Origin: Acinetobacter sp. ANC 4173
GTDB taxonomy: Bacteria > Pseudomonadota > Gammaproteobacteria > Pseudomonadales > Moraxellaceae
Reading direction: 5' to 3'
DNA length: 64,000 bases
NCBI RefSeq assembly: GCF_004331255.1
Contig: NZ_SJOF01000003.1
Location: 248,001-312,000 of the forward strand
Part shown: positions 55,467 through 64,000 of the stretch, piece after piece
Numbering within the stretch: the stretch's first letter is position 1
How the letters are laid out: each line of letters begins with the position of its first letter
Notes under the pieces: model-generated
What the model saw: the letters and a program-made list of their open reading frames with translations, nothing else
What the model was told of the DNA's origin: nothing
Database searches by the model: none
Position numbers and translations under genes: made by a program

Positions 55467-55576
55467 AATGCACAACATTAGGGCATTTTTAATTTCATCC
55501 TCAGCAGATATTTTTAAATTTCCCTGTTTTTTGGCAAAAAATCCCAGTTTATTTATTTAAACTGGGATTTTTTTTA
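55467..55576 (+). ncRNA. Candidate small RNA
   Basis: A possible promoter (TTGAAT at 55433 and CATAAT about 16 bases later) is followed roughly 100 bases downstream by a perfect 13-base-stem terminator with a T run. No open frame lies between. A gtgcat a atgcac palindrome at 55461-55473 overlaps the predicted start. There is no direct evidence of transcription. Confidence 0.25.
55539..55570. terminator. Orphan terminator with 13-bp stem
   Basis: The arms aaatcccagttta and taaactgggattt are perfect, with a six-base loop and A/T runs on both sides. No annotated gene ends just before it on either strand. Confidence 0.8.
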
Positions 55577-55827
55577 TTATGTAATTAAATCTCAATATTA
55601 ATCCCAACTTAATTTACAGTATAAAAGCATCATATTGGTGCAATAAATCAGTTTTGATGCTTCCCTCATCTAGCTATTTAAGACAGATCCACCATAGCTA
55701 AAATGTATTGAGACCAGTGCATTGACGCCCTATAACCCAATCGATTGCAAACATGCACCACCTTAGCTTCTTTAGTTCTATGTTGTTATTTTTGAATTAC
55801 AATTCATGTTTTTAAAAGCAAAAAAAA

Positions 55828-55851
55828 GCCCAACCTTGGGGAAAGTTGGGC
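55828..55851 (-). terminator. Orphan terminator on the minus strand
   Basis: The arms gcccaac and gttgggc are perfect with partly paired inner bases, followed on the minus strand by eight T. No leftward gene precedes it, so a leftward small transcript starting between 55860 and 56380 is possible. Confidence 0.65.
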
Positions 55852-56433
55852 GATAAACTAAAAACTTTTTGTGGAGAATCAGGTAGATATCACACTATTT
55901 GCATGAAACATGATCTGATTACTCAATTATTATGTCTCTCTTTTCCTCAGATGTAAAGCCGATTAAATTGCTTTGTTTTATATAAAAACACATTTAATAC
56001 AAATAATGAGAAATAGATCACATTAATGACAAAAAATAGCTTATTAAAAATACAATTGTTACATTTTTCGCAATATTTAATTAAATTTTGAACAATTATT
56101 CAGAATGAATCACAAATCATTGCTGCAATTTAATGAAATTTATCATTGTTTTTGACAATTATTTTTAAATAATTAATTCTTTTTTACAATTAAAAAGCCA
56201 TCGTGTTTTGCCGCATTCTTGTGCCAAAAAATGAGAAAAGAATGAACTTATTCAATTGTAATCTCTGTCTTTTTTAAAAGGTTGACACAAATTTTTCCAT
56301 TTGTCTACTTTTTGCACACCACTTATTCCAAGTAAATGCACGCTGCAATCTGTAACACGCGCTTAATTGACTAAATAAATTGTTACAATACAATGCCACT
56401 TGTTTAATCCATTCTAACAAACTGGTAACACTC

Positions 56434-57318
56434 ATGAAAAAACTCGGTTTAGCCACTGCTTTATTATTAGCCATGACCGGTGCTCAAGCATACCAATTCG
56501 AAGTACAAGGTCAGTCTGAGTATATTGATGCATCTGCAGCAAACGACAAAGACTTTACTGGCGGTGTGCAAGGTACTTACTACTTTAAAGATGTAGACTC
56601 TTCTAAAGGTCCTTTAGCTGAAGCAGCTTTCTTAAACCAAGCTTCAAACGTTTCTTTGGCGTATAACTATGCTGAATTAGGTTCGAACGGCTTTGATGTT
56701 ACTGCACATAACTATGGCGCTAAAGCTGAAGTTTATGTACCAACTAAATTTGTACCTGCATATGCAAGTGCGTCTTACAGCCACACAATTTTAGATGCGA
56801 AAAATAACCAAACTGCTGCTCTTGAAGACAACGGTGACCGTTATGCATTAGAACTTGGTGCTTTAGCGGCGCCGAATTTCTTGGTTGCTGTAGGTTATAC
56901 CAACGTTGCTGACCAATTTGCTTTAGATGCATTCAATGTAATGGGCAAAGGTGTAGTAAATGCTGTAGGTGAAACTGCAACGATTGGTGAAGACCAAGAT
57001 GCAATCACTGCACGTACTAAATACGTAGGTAACATTGACGGTACAAACATGTCAATCGGTTTTGAATCAGGCCTTGTTTACGGTGATTCAACTGCATACC
57101 AATTGAAAACTGACCTTTATTTAAATCCTAAATTAAGTGTTGGCGCTTCTTATGCTGAATCTAGCTACGAAGGTACACCTGACTCGGCTTGGGGTGCAAA
57201 CGTAAACTACTTCATCACTCCAGCAGTTGCTGTAGGTGCAAGCTATGTCAATGCGAATGCAAAAGATGTTGATCTTGACACGCAAACTGTTGGCTTAAAT
57301 GCTAAATTCCGTTTCTAA
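56434..57318 (+). CDS. omp33-36: Omp33-36-type porin
   Basis: This 294-residue outer membrane protein has a cleavable signal peptide (about residues 1-19, ending AQAYQF) and alternating beta-strand pattern ending in a terminal phenylalanine (AKFRF). The start MKKLGLATALLLAMTGAQA and YQFEVQGQSEY match Omp33-36 of Acinetobacter, a water/solute channel linked in A. baumannii to carbapenem entry and host-cell effects. Codon use is strongly biased, as expected for an abundant protein. Confidence 0.92.
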   Translation: MKKLGLATALLLAMTGAQAYQFEVQGQSEYIDASAANDKDFTGGVQGTYYFKDVDSSKGPLAEAAFLNQASNVSLAYNYAELGSNGFDVTAHNYGAKAEVYVPTKFVPAYASASYSHTILDAKNNQTAALEDNGDRYALELGALAAPNFLVAVGYTNVADQFALDAFNVMGKGVVNAVGETATIGEDQDAITARTKYVGNIDGTNMSIGFESGLVYGDSTAYQLKTDLYLNPKLSVGASYAESSYEGTPDSAWGANVNYFITPAVAVGASYVNANAKDVDLDTQTVGLNAKFRF

Positions 57319-57340
57319 TTGATTAGATACTGAATCAAAA

Positions 57341-57361
57341 AAGGACGCTAGATGCGTCCTT
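57341..57361. terminator. Bidirectional terminator after omp33-36
   Basis: A perfect eight-base stem (aaggacgc / gcgtcctt) with a five-base loop is flanked by A and T runs, and serves the convergent betT-like gene as well. Confidence 0.9.
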
Positions 57362-57369
57362 TTTTATGC

Positions 57370-59343
57370 TTATACGTTCGGGCTACGTACCAAACTCAAG
57401 AAGTGTAAATGACGTTCATACTGATCGATAATATCTTGCAGTAAATCTTCCAAGGTCCAGTCCATCACATCATAATTTTGTCCACCTTCACGCAAGAAAA
57501 CTTCGGCTTGATAAAACCGCTGGTCTTGCTCTCGTGCATCTGCCATAAAACTCGGCGGCTGAGTTTCACGCGAAACGACCTGATAAATAAAATTGATCTC
57601 ATTGTGATGATCGACGCGCAATTGCAATCCCTGTTCAATCGGTCGAATGGCCACTTCAAGCTGACGGCGCTGAAATTCCTTTTGTACTTGCAGAAAAGCG
57701 TATTGCACATTTTGTTGAATAAATTGTTCCACTTCTTGTTGGGTATGCGGATAATGCATGATCAACCCCAAACGCTGCTGCCAACTGCGTGGATTTTGAA
57801 TGGCTCGTGGGGTAATCCGTGCTTCTTGCAGCGCTTGCATTTTAGTCAAATCCAAATGGAGTGCTTGGATTAAACCCCAACACATCAACAACATAATTAA
57901 GGTAAACGGTAAAGCACTCATAATGGTAGCGGACTGTAATGCTGCCAAGCCGCCTGCCACCAAGAGAATAATCGAGAGCAATGCAATTAAAACCGTCCAA
58001 AATAATCGCTGCCATAAAGGTGAGTTTTCACTTTCTGCAGTTAAGTAATCAATCACGAGTGAGCCTGAATCGGCAGAAGTGACAAAGAACAGTACCACCA
58101 ATACCGTCGCAATCAGACTCGAAATTTGTGCAAATGGAAGATGCGTCAGAAACTCAAATAGTGCCACGGATGAATCGTGCTGCACCGCTGCAATCAAGGA
58201 GCTTTGCCCCTCGTGAAGAATACTGAACAGCGCCGCATTGCCCATAAAGCCCATCCAGATTAAAGTAAAACCTGTCGGAATAAACAACACACCAACAATG
58301 AACTCTCGAATACTACGTCCACGGGAGACTCGAGCAATAAACATCCCGACAAATGGTGACCATGAAATCCACCACGCCCAATACATAATGGTCCAACCAC
58401 CTATCCAGCCATTGGGTTGATAGGCATACAAGTTGAAAGTCATCGTGAACAAATTGGAGATATATTGCCCTGCATTTTGAATGCTGGTTTGTAGGATATA
58501 AATTGAGGAACTCGCGAAAAAAACGAATAAAAGTAAAACCAGAGCAAGAATCAGATTCAACTCAGACAGGCGTTTAATCCCTTTATCCAGCCCAAAACCG
58601 ACCGATAATGCCGCTAAAAAGCTGACAAAAATAATCAGACCCACTTGAATAGCCACACTTTGCTGAATACCGAATAAATAATTCAAGCCAGAATTAATTT
58701 GCGTGACCCCAAAACCGAGTGTGGTGGCTACCCCGAAAATGGTGCCCAAAGTGGCAAAAGTATCAACCGCGTCTCCTACAGGACCATATATCTTTTTGCC
58801 AACCAATGGATACAATGCTGAACGGACTTTTAGCGGTAAATTATGTCGAAAGGAAAAGTAAGCCAGTGATAATCCCACCAGTGCATAAATAGCCCATGCA
58901 TGTAAGCCCCAATGGAAAAAAGTAATCCGCATTGCTTGCTGTGCCGAGGCTAAGGTTTCCCCTTCTCCCGTCGGTGGATTGACATAATGCATGACGGGTT
59001 CAGCCACGCCAAAAAACATCAGTCCAATGCCCATACCGGCAGTAAATAGCATCGCAAACCAAGAGCTTTTACTGTATTCGGGGCTACTATGATCGGGTCC
59101 CAGTTTAATTTTACCCATGTCCGACATAGCGATAAAAATAAGTAAAATAAGAAAGAACGCAACTGCTAAGACATAAAACCAGCTAAAAGAATCAATAATC
59201 CATTGATTTAAATGCTTGGTTAAGCGTTCAAAACCGCTTGGATCGAATAAAATTAAAGCCAAAAAGAGCACGATAATCGCAACAGTACTTAAAAATACAT
59301 TCCGTTTGACATTGGCAAATGGAGACGTCTTGATGGAAGGCAT
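57370..59343 (-). CDS. betT: BCCT-family choline/betaine transporter
   Basis: This 657-residue transporter has 12 hydrophobic segments and the BCCT signature WAWWISWSPFVGMFIARVSRG near residues 327-347, with GMGIGLMFFGVAEP near 104-117. A soluble C-terminal extension of about 150 residues marks the BetT-like subgroup that senses osmotic stress. It imports choline or glycine betaine with protons or sodium. No betIBA genes are in the window, so the substrate is a family inference. Confidence 0.9.
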   Translation of the reverse strand: MPSIKTSPFANVKRNVFLSTVAIIVLFLALILFDPSGFERLTKHLNQWIIDSFSWFYVLAVAFFLILLIFIAMSDMGKIKLGPDHSSPEYSKSSWFAMLFTAGMGIGLMFFGVAEPVMHYVNPPTGEGETLASAQQAMRITFFHWGLHAWAIYALVGLSLAYFSFRHNLPLKVRSALYPLVGKKIYGPVGDAVDTFATLGTIFGVATTLGFGVTQINSGLNYLFGIQQSVAIQVGLIIFVSFLAALSVGFGLDKGIKRLSELNLILALVLLLFVFFASSSIYILQTSIQNAGQYISNLFTMTFNLYAYQPNGWIGGWTIMYWAWWISWSPFVGMFIARVSRGRSIREFIVGVLFIPTGFTLIWMGFMGNAALFSILHEGQSSLIAAVQHDSSVALFEFLTHLPFAQISSLIATVLVVLFFVTSADSGSLVIDYLTAESENSPLWQRLFWTVLIALLSIILLVAGGLAALQSATIMSALPFTLIMLLMCWGLIQALHLDLTKMQALQEARITPRAIQNPRSWQQRLGLIMHYPHTQQEVEQFIQQNVQYAFLQVQKEFQRRQLEVAIRPIEQGLQLRVDHHNEINFIYQVVSRETQPPSFMADAREQDQRFYQAEVFLREGGQNYDVMDWTLEDLLQDIIDQYERHLHFLSLVRSPNV

Positions 59344-59511
59344 AATTTCCCCCAGAAGATTTTTATAGATGTAAAAAAGATGAAACCAATCAGGTTAATT
59401 TCGCGGATCTTATTAAGAAGTGAATATGTTAAATTTTAACAATTCTTGATAATGATAATAAATTCTGTCTGTTGAGGCAGTTCAATTCCTGTAACGATTT
59501 ACCGCGTTGCA

Positions 59512-60195
59512 TTAGTCATTATTTTGCCGAGGATCATGCCGAATATATTGTAGCGCAATGAGTCTGGACACAATTAAGGCCAGATACATGACGCCGCAAA
59601 ACATTTGTAACATTGCCAAAATACGCGCGGCTGGCGTCATGGGCATAATATCGGATAGCCCTGTCGCCGACTGTAAACTAAAGCTTAAAAATAACAGGTT
59701 CAACCAAGATTGCAGACCCGCAGTTGGACTTTGGAAACTATTGGGCGTCAGGAGTTGGCAAATATTGTATAAGAATGCAAACCCCCAAGCGATCAGGGTA
59801 AACACAGCACCTGCTGCAAACATTTCATCTTTGGTTAAATAACGGTCTGCAAACATATAACGGACCAAACCATAGGCTGCCAAAAAATAAGCCAAACTTT
59901 CAAAACTGTGTGCAATCACCTGTATCGTGATGGTGTCAAAGCCCAATAAAATCAGAAAGGAAAAAATAAAAGCCCCTCCAACAAAGCTTAAGCCCAGAAA
60001 AGTATAAACCGGCGTTTGTCGAATCACTTTGGCAATAATCAGTAAAGCCAATACCCCTAGACACCACATAAATGCCCGATATGACAACCCACGGTGTCCC
60101 ATTATCGACAGCCACAACATACAGAATTGAACCAACAACAACCATGCCGATGGCAATAAACGAAATCCTTTCCAGAAGTCGATCATCACTTGCAT
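59512..60195 (-). CDS. Ion-channel (Ion_trans_2-like) membrane protein
   Basis: This 227-residue protein has about six hydrophobic segments. The C-terminal pore unit has two helices around a re-entrant loop, with a filter-like T178-G179-L180-S181-D182 followed by IMP. Classic potassium channels have TVGYGD at this point; the missing Val/Tyr suggests altered selectivity. Many annotated Acinetobacter homologues are simply called ion channel family. Function unproven. Confidence 0.72.
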   Translation of the reverse strand: MQVMIDFWKGFRLLPSAWLLLVQFCMLWLSIMGHRGLSYRAFMWCLGVLALLIIAKVIRQTPVYTFLGLSFVGGAFIFSFLILLGFDTITIQVIAHSFESLAYFLAAYGLVRYMFADRYLTKDEMFAAGAVFTLIAWGFAFLYNICQLLTPNSFQSPTAGLQSWLNLLFLSFSLQSATGLSDIMPMTPAARILAMLQMFCGVMYLALIVSRLIALQYIRHDPRQNND

Positions 60196-60352
60196 ATCTG
60201 CCTGCCTTATTCAATTGATGGAAACACTTCAAACATTTGTTTGTACTTATTTTTGAGGAATATTTTCTTTTCTTATTCTGTTGTAGCGTATTTAGTGGGC
60301 TGGGTCTAGCAGGTATTCGGTATTCATTATTTGGCAACTTTGAGCAAGCAAT

Positions 60353-60378
60353 AAAAAAGCCCCTAACGGAGCTTTTTT
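60353..60378 (-). terminator. Terminator after actP
   Basis: The arms aaaaaagcccc and ggagctttttt pair with one mismatch and a four-base loop, giving T runs on both strands. It lies 17 bases past the actP stop. Confidence 0.8.
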
Positions 60379-60394
60379 ATTGTTTGATTCAGAA

Positions 60395-62110
60395 TTAGTG
60401 ATCAGAAGCGCCTGAAATACCAACACCTGTCATCGAACGTACATACTGTGCATCAAATGCTTTACGTTCTGCTTGCGCACGTGCAGAGTTATCTGTCACA
60501 GAGAACAACCAGCAGCAGAAGAACGCCAATGGCATAGCAAAGATTGCAGGACCATTGAATGGGTTAATTGGAGTATCAGAAATACCCAAAGTGTCTACCC
60601 AAACTGCTTTCGCTAAGATAATCAGTACCACCGCAGTGATAAGACCCACCAAACCGCCAATCACTGCACCACGTGTAGTTAAGCCTTTCCAGAACATTGA
60701 TAATACAAGCACTGGGAAGTTCGCACATGCCGCTACAGAGAATGCTAAACCTACCATGAAGGCAACGTTTTGTTTTTCGAACAAAATACCCAAAATCATT
60801 GCAAAAATAGCCAAACCTAAAGTTGCAATTTTAGACATGCGAAGTTCAGATTCAGGTGTAGTTTGACCTTTCTTGAATACGTTTGCATACAAGTCATGCG
60901 AGATTGCTGAAGCACCAGACAACGTTAGACCTGCAACAACTGCAAGAATAGTTGCGAATGCCACTGCTGAAATGAAGCCCATGAACAAGTCACCGCCGAG
61001 TGCATCAGACAAGTGAACCGCAGCCATGTTGTTACCACCAACAAGCTCAAGCTTGCCAGTCATCGCCATTTTCGCAACATCAAGGAACTGTGGGTTGTTC
61101 GATACATAAAGGATCGCACCAAAGCCGATGATGAAGGTTAAAAGGTAGAAGTAACCAATGAAACCAGTTGCAACAACCACTGATTTACGTGCTTCTTTTG
61201 CGTCTTTAACGGTAAAGAAACGCATTAAGATGTGAGGTAGACCTGCTGTACCGAACATCAATGCAAGACCTAAAGAAATCGCATCAATTGGGTTCGCTGC
61301 CAGTTTACCAGGGCCCATGATATTGCCTGCTTCAGATACAGTAATTTCATGTACTTTTGCAAAGACATCAATCGATTGAGAGAACATCTCAGCGAAGCTG
61401 AAGCCCACGCCTTTCATGACCATGAATGCCATAAACGAAGCGCCAGATAAAAGCATCACTGCTTTAATAATCTGTACCCAAGTCGTTGCCAACATTCCAC
61501 CGAAGATTACGTAAGCCATCATCAGAAGACCAACAATCACCACGGCAATGTTGTAGTTCAAACCAAATAGAAGTTTGATCAGCTGACCCGCACCCACCAT
61601 CTGAGCAATCAGATAGAACGCCACCACAACCAATGAACTGATTGCTGCAAGCGTACGTACTGGTTTTTCCGCCAAACGGAATGAGACCACGTCAGATAAG
61701 TTGAACTTACCTAAGTTACGTAGACGTTCAGCCACCAAGAACAATACAACTGGCCAACCCACCATGAAACCCAATGAATACAGCAAGCCGTCAAAACCTG
61801 AGCTGAAAACCATTGCGGAAATACCCAAGAATGACGCTGCGGACATATAGTCACCCGCAATTGCTAAGCCATTTTGGAAACCTGAAATTCCACCACCTGC
61901 TGTATAGAAATCTGTAGTACTGGTGGTTTGTTTTGCCGCCCATTTGGTAATAAATAAGGTAAAACCGACAAAAATGGCAAACATGATAATCGCATGCCAG
62001 TTGGTTGCTTGCTGTTCAGCTGCACCTAAGTCTGGACTTGCTAGTGCGACACCTGAAGCCATTAGGGTTGTTGCAGCAACTGTAAGTGCTTTCAATGAAT
62101 TCCATTTCAT
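60395..62110 (-). CDS. actP: Acetate/cation symporter
   Basis: This 571-residue sodium:solute symporter has a signal-like N-terminus (residues 1-24) and about 13 membrane segments. [30 protein letters not shown] near residues 68-97 is the SSS-family signature of ActP. It imports acetate and other short carboxylates at low concentration. The start overlaps the yjcH stop (TAATG), so translation is coupled. Confidence 0.95.
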   Translation of the reverse strand: MKWNSLKALTVAATTLMASGVALASPDLGAAEQQATNWHAIIMFAIFVGFTLFITKWAAKQTTSTTDFYTAGGGISGFQNGLAIAGDYMSAASFLGISAMVFSSGFDGLLYSLGFMVGWPVVLFLVAERLRNLGKFNLSDVVSFRLAEKPVRTLAAISSLVVVAFYLIAQMVGAGQLIKLLFGLNYNIAVVIVGLLMMAYVIFGGMLATTWVQIIKAVMLLSGASFMAFMVMKGVGFSFAEMFSQSIDVFAKVHEITVSEAGNIMGPGKLAANPIDAISLGLALMFGTAGLPHILMRFFTVKDAKEARKSVVVATGFIGYFYLLTFIIGFGAILYVSNNPQFLDVAKMAMTGKLELVGGNNMAAVHLSDALGGDLFMGFISAVAFATILAVVAGLTLSGASAISHDLYANVFKKGQTTPESELRMSKIATLGLAIFAMILGILFEKQNVAFMVGLAFSVAACANFPVLVLSMFWKGLTTRGAVIGGLVGLITAVVLIILAKAVWVDTLGISDTPINPFNGPAIFAMPLAFFCCWLFSVTDNSARAQAERKAFDAQYVRSMTGVGISGASDH

Positions 62111-62442
62111 TAGTGCTGTCCTTTCTCATGCGCAATTGCTTCAACTTCGCGGATTGCTTCTTCATTTAATGCATCGAGTTTGTTATTCGCAATATACGAA
62201 TACACACCACATAAAACAAAAGACAATACAATAATGCTTAGACCCAATGGCATACCAATCGTGGTGACACCACCACTAAAGGAAGTCATTAAAAACTCTT
62301 TGTTATAGCCGACCAACAGCATGAAACCAACATACACAACTAACATAATGATCGTCAGTGTCCAGCTGAGTTTACTTTTACGACTGACCATTTCCTTAAA
62401 TTTGGGATTTTGTAGAATCTGGTTTACGTGAACCTCATCCAT
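62110..62442 (-). CDS. yjcH: DUF485 inner-membrane protein YjcH
   Basis: This 110-residue protein has two hydrophobic segments and the DUF485 pattern ([21 protein letters not shown] near residues 9-29). It is the standard partner gene of actP. AGGAG lies just before the ATG. Its role in acetate uptake is not clearly defined. Confidence 0.92.
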   Translation of the reverse strand: MDEVHVNQILQNPKFKEMVSRKSKLSWTLTIIMLVVYVGFMLLVGYNKEFLMTSFSGGVTTIGMPLGLSIIVLSFVLCGVYSYIANNKLDALNEEAIREVEAIAHEKGQH

Positions 62443-62626
62443 AATATTGCTCCTGTGAAGCGTCCAGCCATAGACGCATTTTTAATTTGAATTATTTCGT
62501 ATACAAACTTAACAATGTTGTAGGGTTCTTGTAATTTAGACTTTGGTCTTTAAATTTTAATCAAATCAAACTGCCATGAACTTGAATAGGCTATGATAAG
62601 CCCGTAACTCGGGACAATTCGGCACT

Positions 62627-64000
62627 ATGAACAGTTGGCTTATTATTGGCGTTCTCGCCCTTTACATCGTATTACTTTTTATTTGCGCCTTCTATGGCGA
62701 AAAACATGCAACTCGTCTAAGCACGCGCGGACGGATGCTGTTATTCAGCCTAACTTTAGGGGTGTATTGTTCTTCATGGACATTTTACGGTGCAACAGGA
62801 GCCGCAGTTCGGGAAGGCATTATCTTTCTGCCGATTTATTTAGGTCCCTTACTGTTCGTTGCTTTAGGTTATGACATTTGGCGCAGACTCGGTCGTGTCC
62901 GCCAACACCATGCTATTTCTTCAATAGCCGATTTTATGGCAGCACGCTATGGTAAAAGTGGTCCTTTGGCGTCACTGGTTACCATTTTAGCTGTAATTGC
63001 CATTATTCCTTATCTTGCACTGCAACTGCGCGCGATTGCGTTGAGTGCAACCGTTATCTTGCAACAAAACGCGGGATTGGAAAGCACCACCAACAGTGTG
63101 CTTTTTCTGACGGGGATTCTGGCTATTTTGGCGATGATTTTCGGGACAAGGCAGATCGCCAACACCGAACAGCATGGTGGATTAATGCTGGCTGTGGCGT
63201 TTGAATCTTTTGTCAAATTATTCGCCTTGCTGTGCGTGGCCATTTTCTTTGTTTTCGCCGAGCCTGAAAATCTCGGGAAAATTTCACATGATGTGGCCAA
63301 AACCTTCAAAGATGTCCAACTCTTTGGTGTTCCTGAAACCTTCTGGATTCAAACCCTCTTAGCCGCTTTAGCCATCATCTGTTTACCCCGTCAATTTCAT
63401 GTGGCTGTGGTCGAATTGCGTGATGAAAAACATATTCGTGGCGCACGACGCTGGTTTGCCATTTATCTGATTCTAACCACACTGGCCATTATTCCAATTG
63501 CCAGTTGGGCGTTACATGCTGCACCTGAATATTTAGCGATTCCCGATGTTGCAGTACTCTCACTGCCGATTAGTTATCAACAGGATTGGCTCACCATCTT
63601 GGCTTTTTTGGGTGGATTTTCTGCCTCGACAGGCATGTTATTGGTGTCTTCAGTCGCGTTGTCGATTATGCTCAGTAATGACTTAATCATGCCTGCCCTA
63701 TGGCGCTTCAATTTTCTTTCGCGACATGATAAACGCATGCCTTTGGTGCTAAAGTTTACCCGTCGTGTCTGTATCTTAGCGGTCATGCTACTGGGCTTTT
63801 TATTCTTTCATTTCTTCAACGATATTGATCAGCTCTCCGTATTTGGCTTATTGGCTTTTAGTGCAGTAGCACAATTCGCCCCTGCCCTGATTGGCGGCCT
63901 GTACTGGCGTGGCGGGAGTAAACAAGGTGTTTACGCGGGATTAAGTGTTGGTTTTATGATGTGGGCTTACACTCTGCTGCTCCCCACCATATTACGCAGC
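62627..64000 (+). CDS. SSS-domain hybrid sensor kinase, CbrA-like, partial
   Basis: The frame opens at the ATG at 62627 and is still open at the right edge, giving 458 residues. All visible sequence is a PutP-type sodium:solute symporter domain with about 12 hydrophobic segments (VYCSSWTFYGATGAAV near residues 45-60). The MNSWLII start, the SSS fold and the position divergent from yjcH-actP match the CbrA-like kinases with an N-terminal transporter domain; the kinase part would lie beyond the window. If so, it could sense acetate or amino acids and control actP. A plain transporter cannot be excluded. Confidence 0.75.
   Translation, partial: MNSWLIIGVLALYIVLLFICAFYGEKHATRLSTRGRMLLFSLTLGVYCSSWTFYGATGAAVREGIIFLPIYLGPLLFVALGYDIWRRLGRVRQHHAISSIADFMAARYGKSGPLASLVTILAVIAIIPYLALQLRAIALSATVILQQNAGLESTTNSVLFLTGILAILAMIFGTRQIANTEQHGGLMLAVAFESFVKLFALLCVAIFFVFAEPENLGKISHDVAKTFKDVQLFGVPETFWIQTLLAALAIICLPRQFHVAVVELRDEKHIRGARRWFAIYLILTTLAIIPIASWALHAAPEYLAIPDVAVLSLPISYQQDWLTILAFLGGFSASTGMLLVSSVALSIMLSNDLIMPALWRFNFLSRHDKRMPLVLKFTRRVCILAVMLLGFLFFHFFNDIDQLSVFGLLAFSAVAQFAPALIGGLYWRGGSKQGVYAGLSVGFMMWAYTLLLPTILRS

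Overview
The window looks like chromosome of a non-baumannii Acinetobacter species. The markers are an Omp33-36-type porin, an intrinsic-type OXA class D beta-lactamase, a complete mms valine-degradation operon, gabTD with a divergent MocR regulator, a yjcH-actP acetate uptake pair, and the AT-leaning codon use typical of the genus. No species name can be given from the sequence alone.

Bases 1-9633 form an accessory region, probably an integrated element that continues past the left edge. It holds a YqaJ-type exonuclease (cut by the edge), a DUF932 phage/plasmid-like protein, a zinc-ribbon membrane protein, three small exported proteins, a structured GC-rich non-coding block, and a tandem pair of inovirus-Gp2/YagK-like replication proteins. 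The upstream Rep keeps the HUH motif; the downstream one appears to have lost it. A perfect 11-bp-arm palindrome sits directly before the HUH Rep gene. A 617-residue protein with two winged-helix-like segments and a divergent ribbon-helix-helix/coiled-coil protein follow. No integrase lies in the window.

Bases 10016-18447 carry the valine/isobutyrate catabolic operon: mmsA, mmsB, an acyl-CoA synthetase, an acyl-CoA dehydrogenase, an enoyl-CoA hydratase and 3-hydroxyisobutyryl-CoA hydrolase, all leftward, with a divergent LysR regulator. The dehydrogenase carries a tandem duplication of 32 N-terminal residues.

Bases 18471-34229 are ordinary chromosome: LysR/MFS pair, tRNA-Thr(TGT), a flavoprotein/methyltransferase pair, pirin, a YcaC-like hydrolase, AhpC, and the gabDT-gabR-gabP cluster for GABA use.

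Bases 34889-38240 hold a DevBCA-like three-gene ABC exporter, visibly richer in G+C than its surroundings, next to a decayed IS66-type transposase fragment. This suggests horizontal acquisition.

Bases 38553-50175 include ssb, a YajR-like MFS transporter, a DUF475 membrane protein, TenA, a MerR regulator with a MerR-type promoter before an SDR gene, a Fur box before an unknown cysteine-containing protein, a TetR/oxidoreductase pair with its operator, and uvrA.

Bases 50182-52587 contain a palindromic repeat and an AT-rich islet with a macrodomain protein and a frameshifted unknown gene, then a YwqK-repeat protein. The right end has a diguanylate cyclase, the OXA enzyme (with both usual carbapenem-tunnel residues replaced), a possible small RNA, Omp33-36, a BetT-like transporter, an ion-channel protein with an unusual filter, yjcH-actP, and the start of a CbrA-like SSS-domain sensor kinase cut by the right edge.
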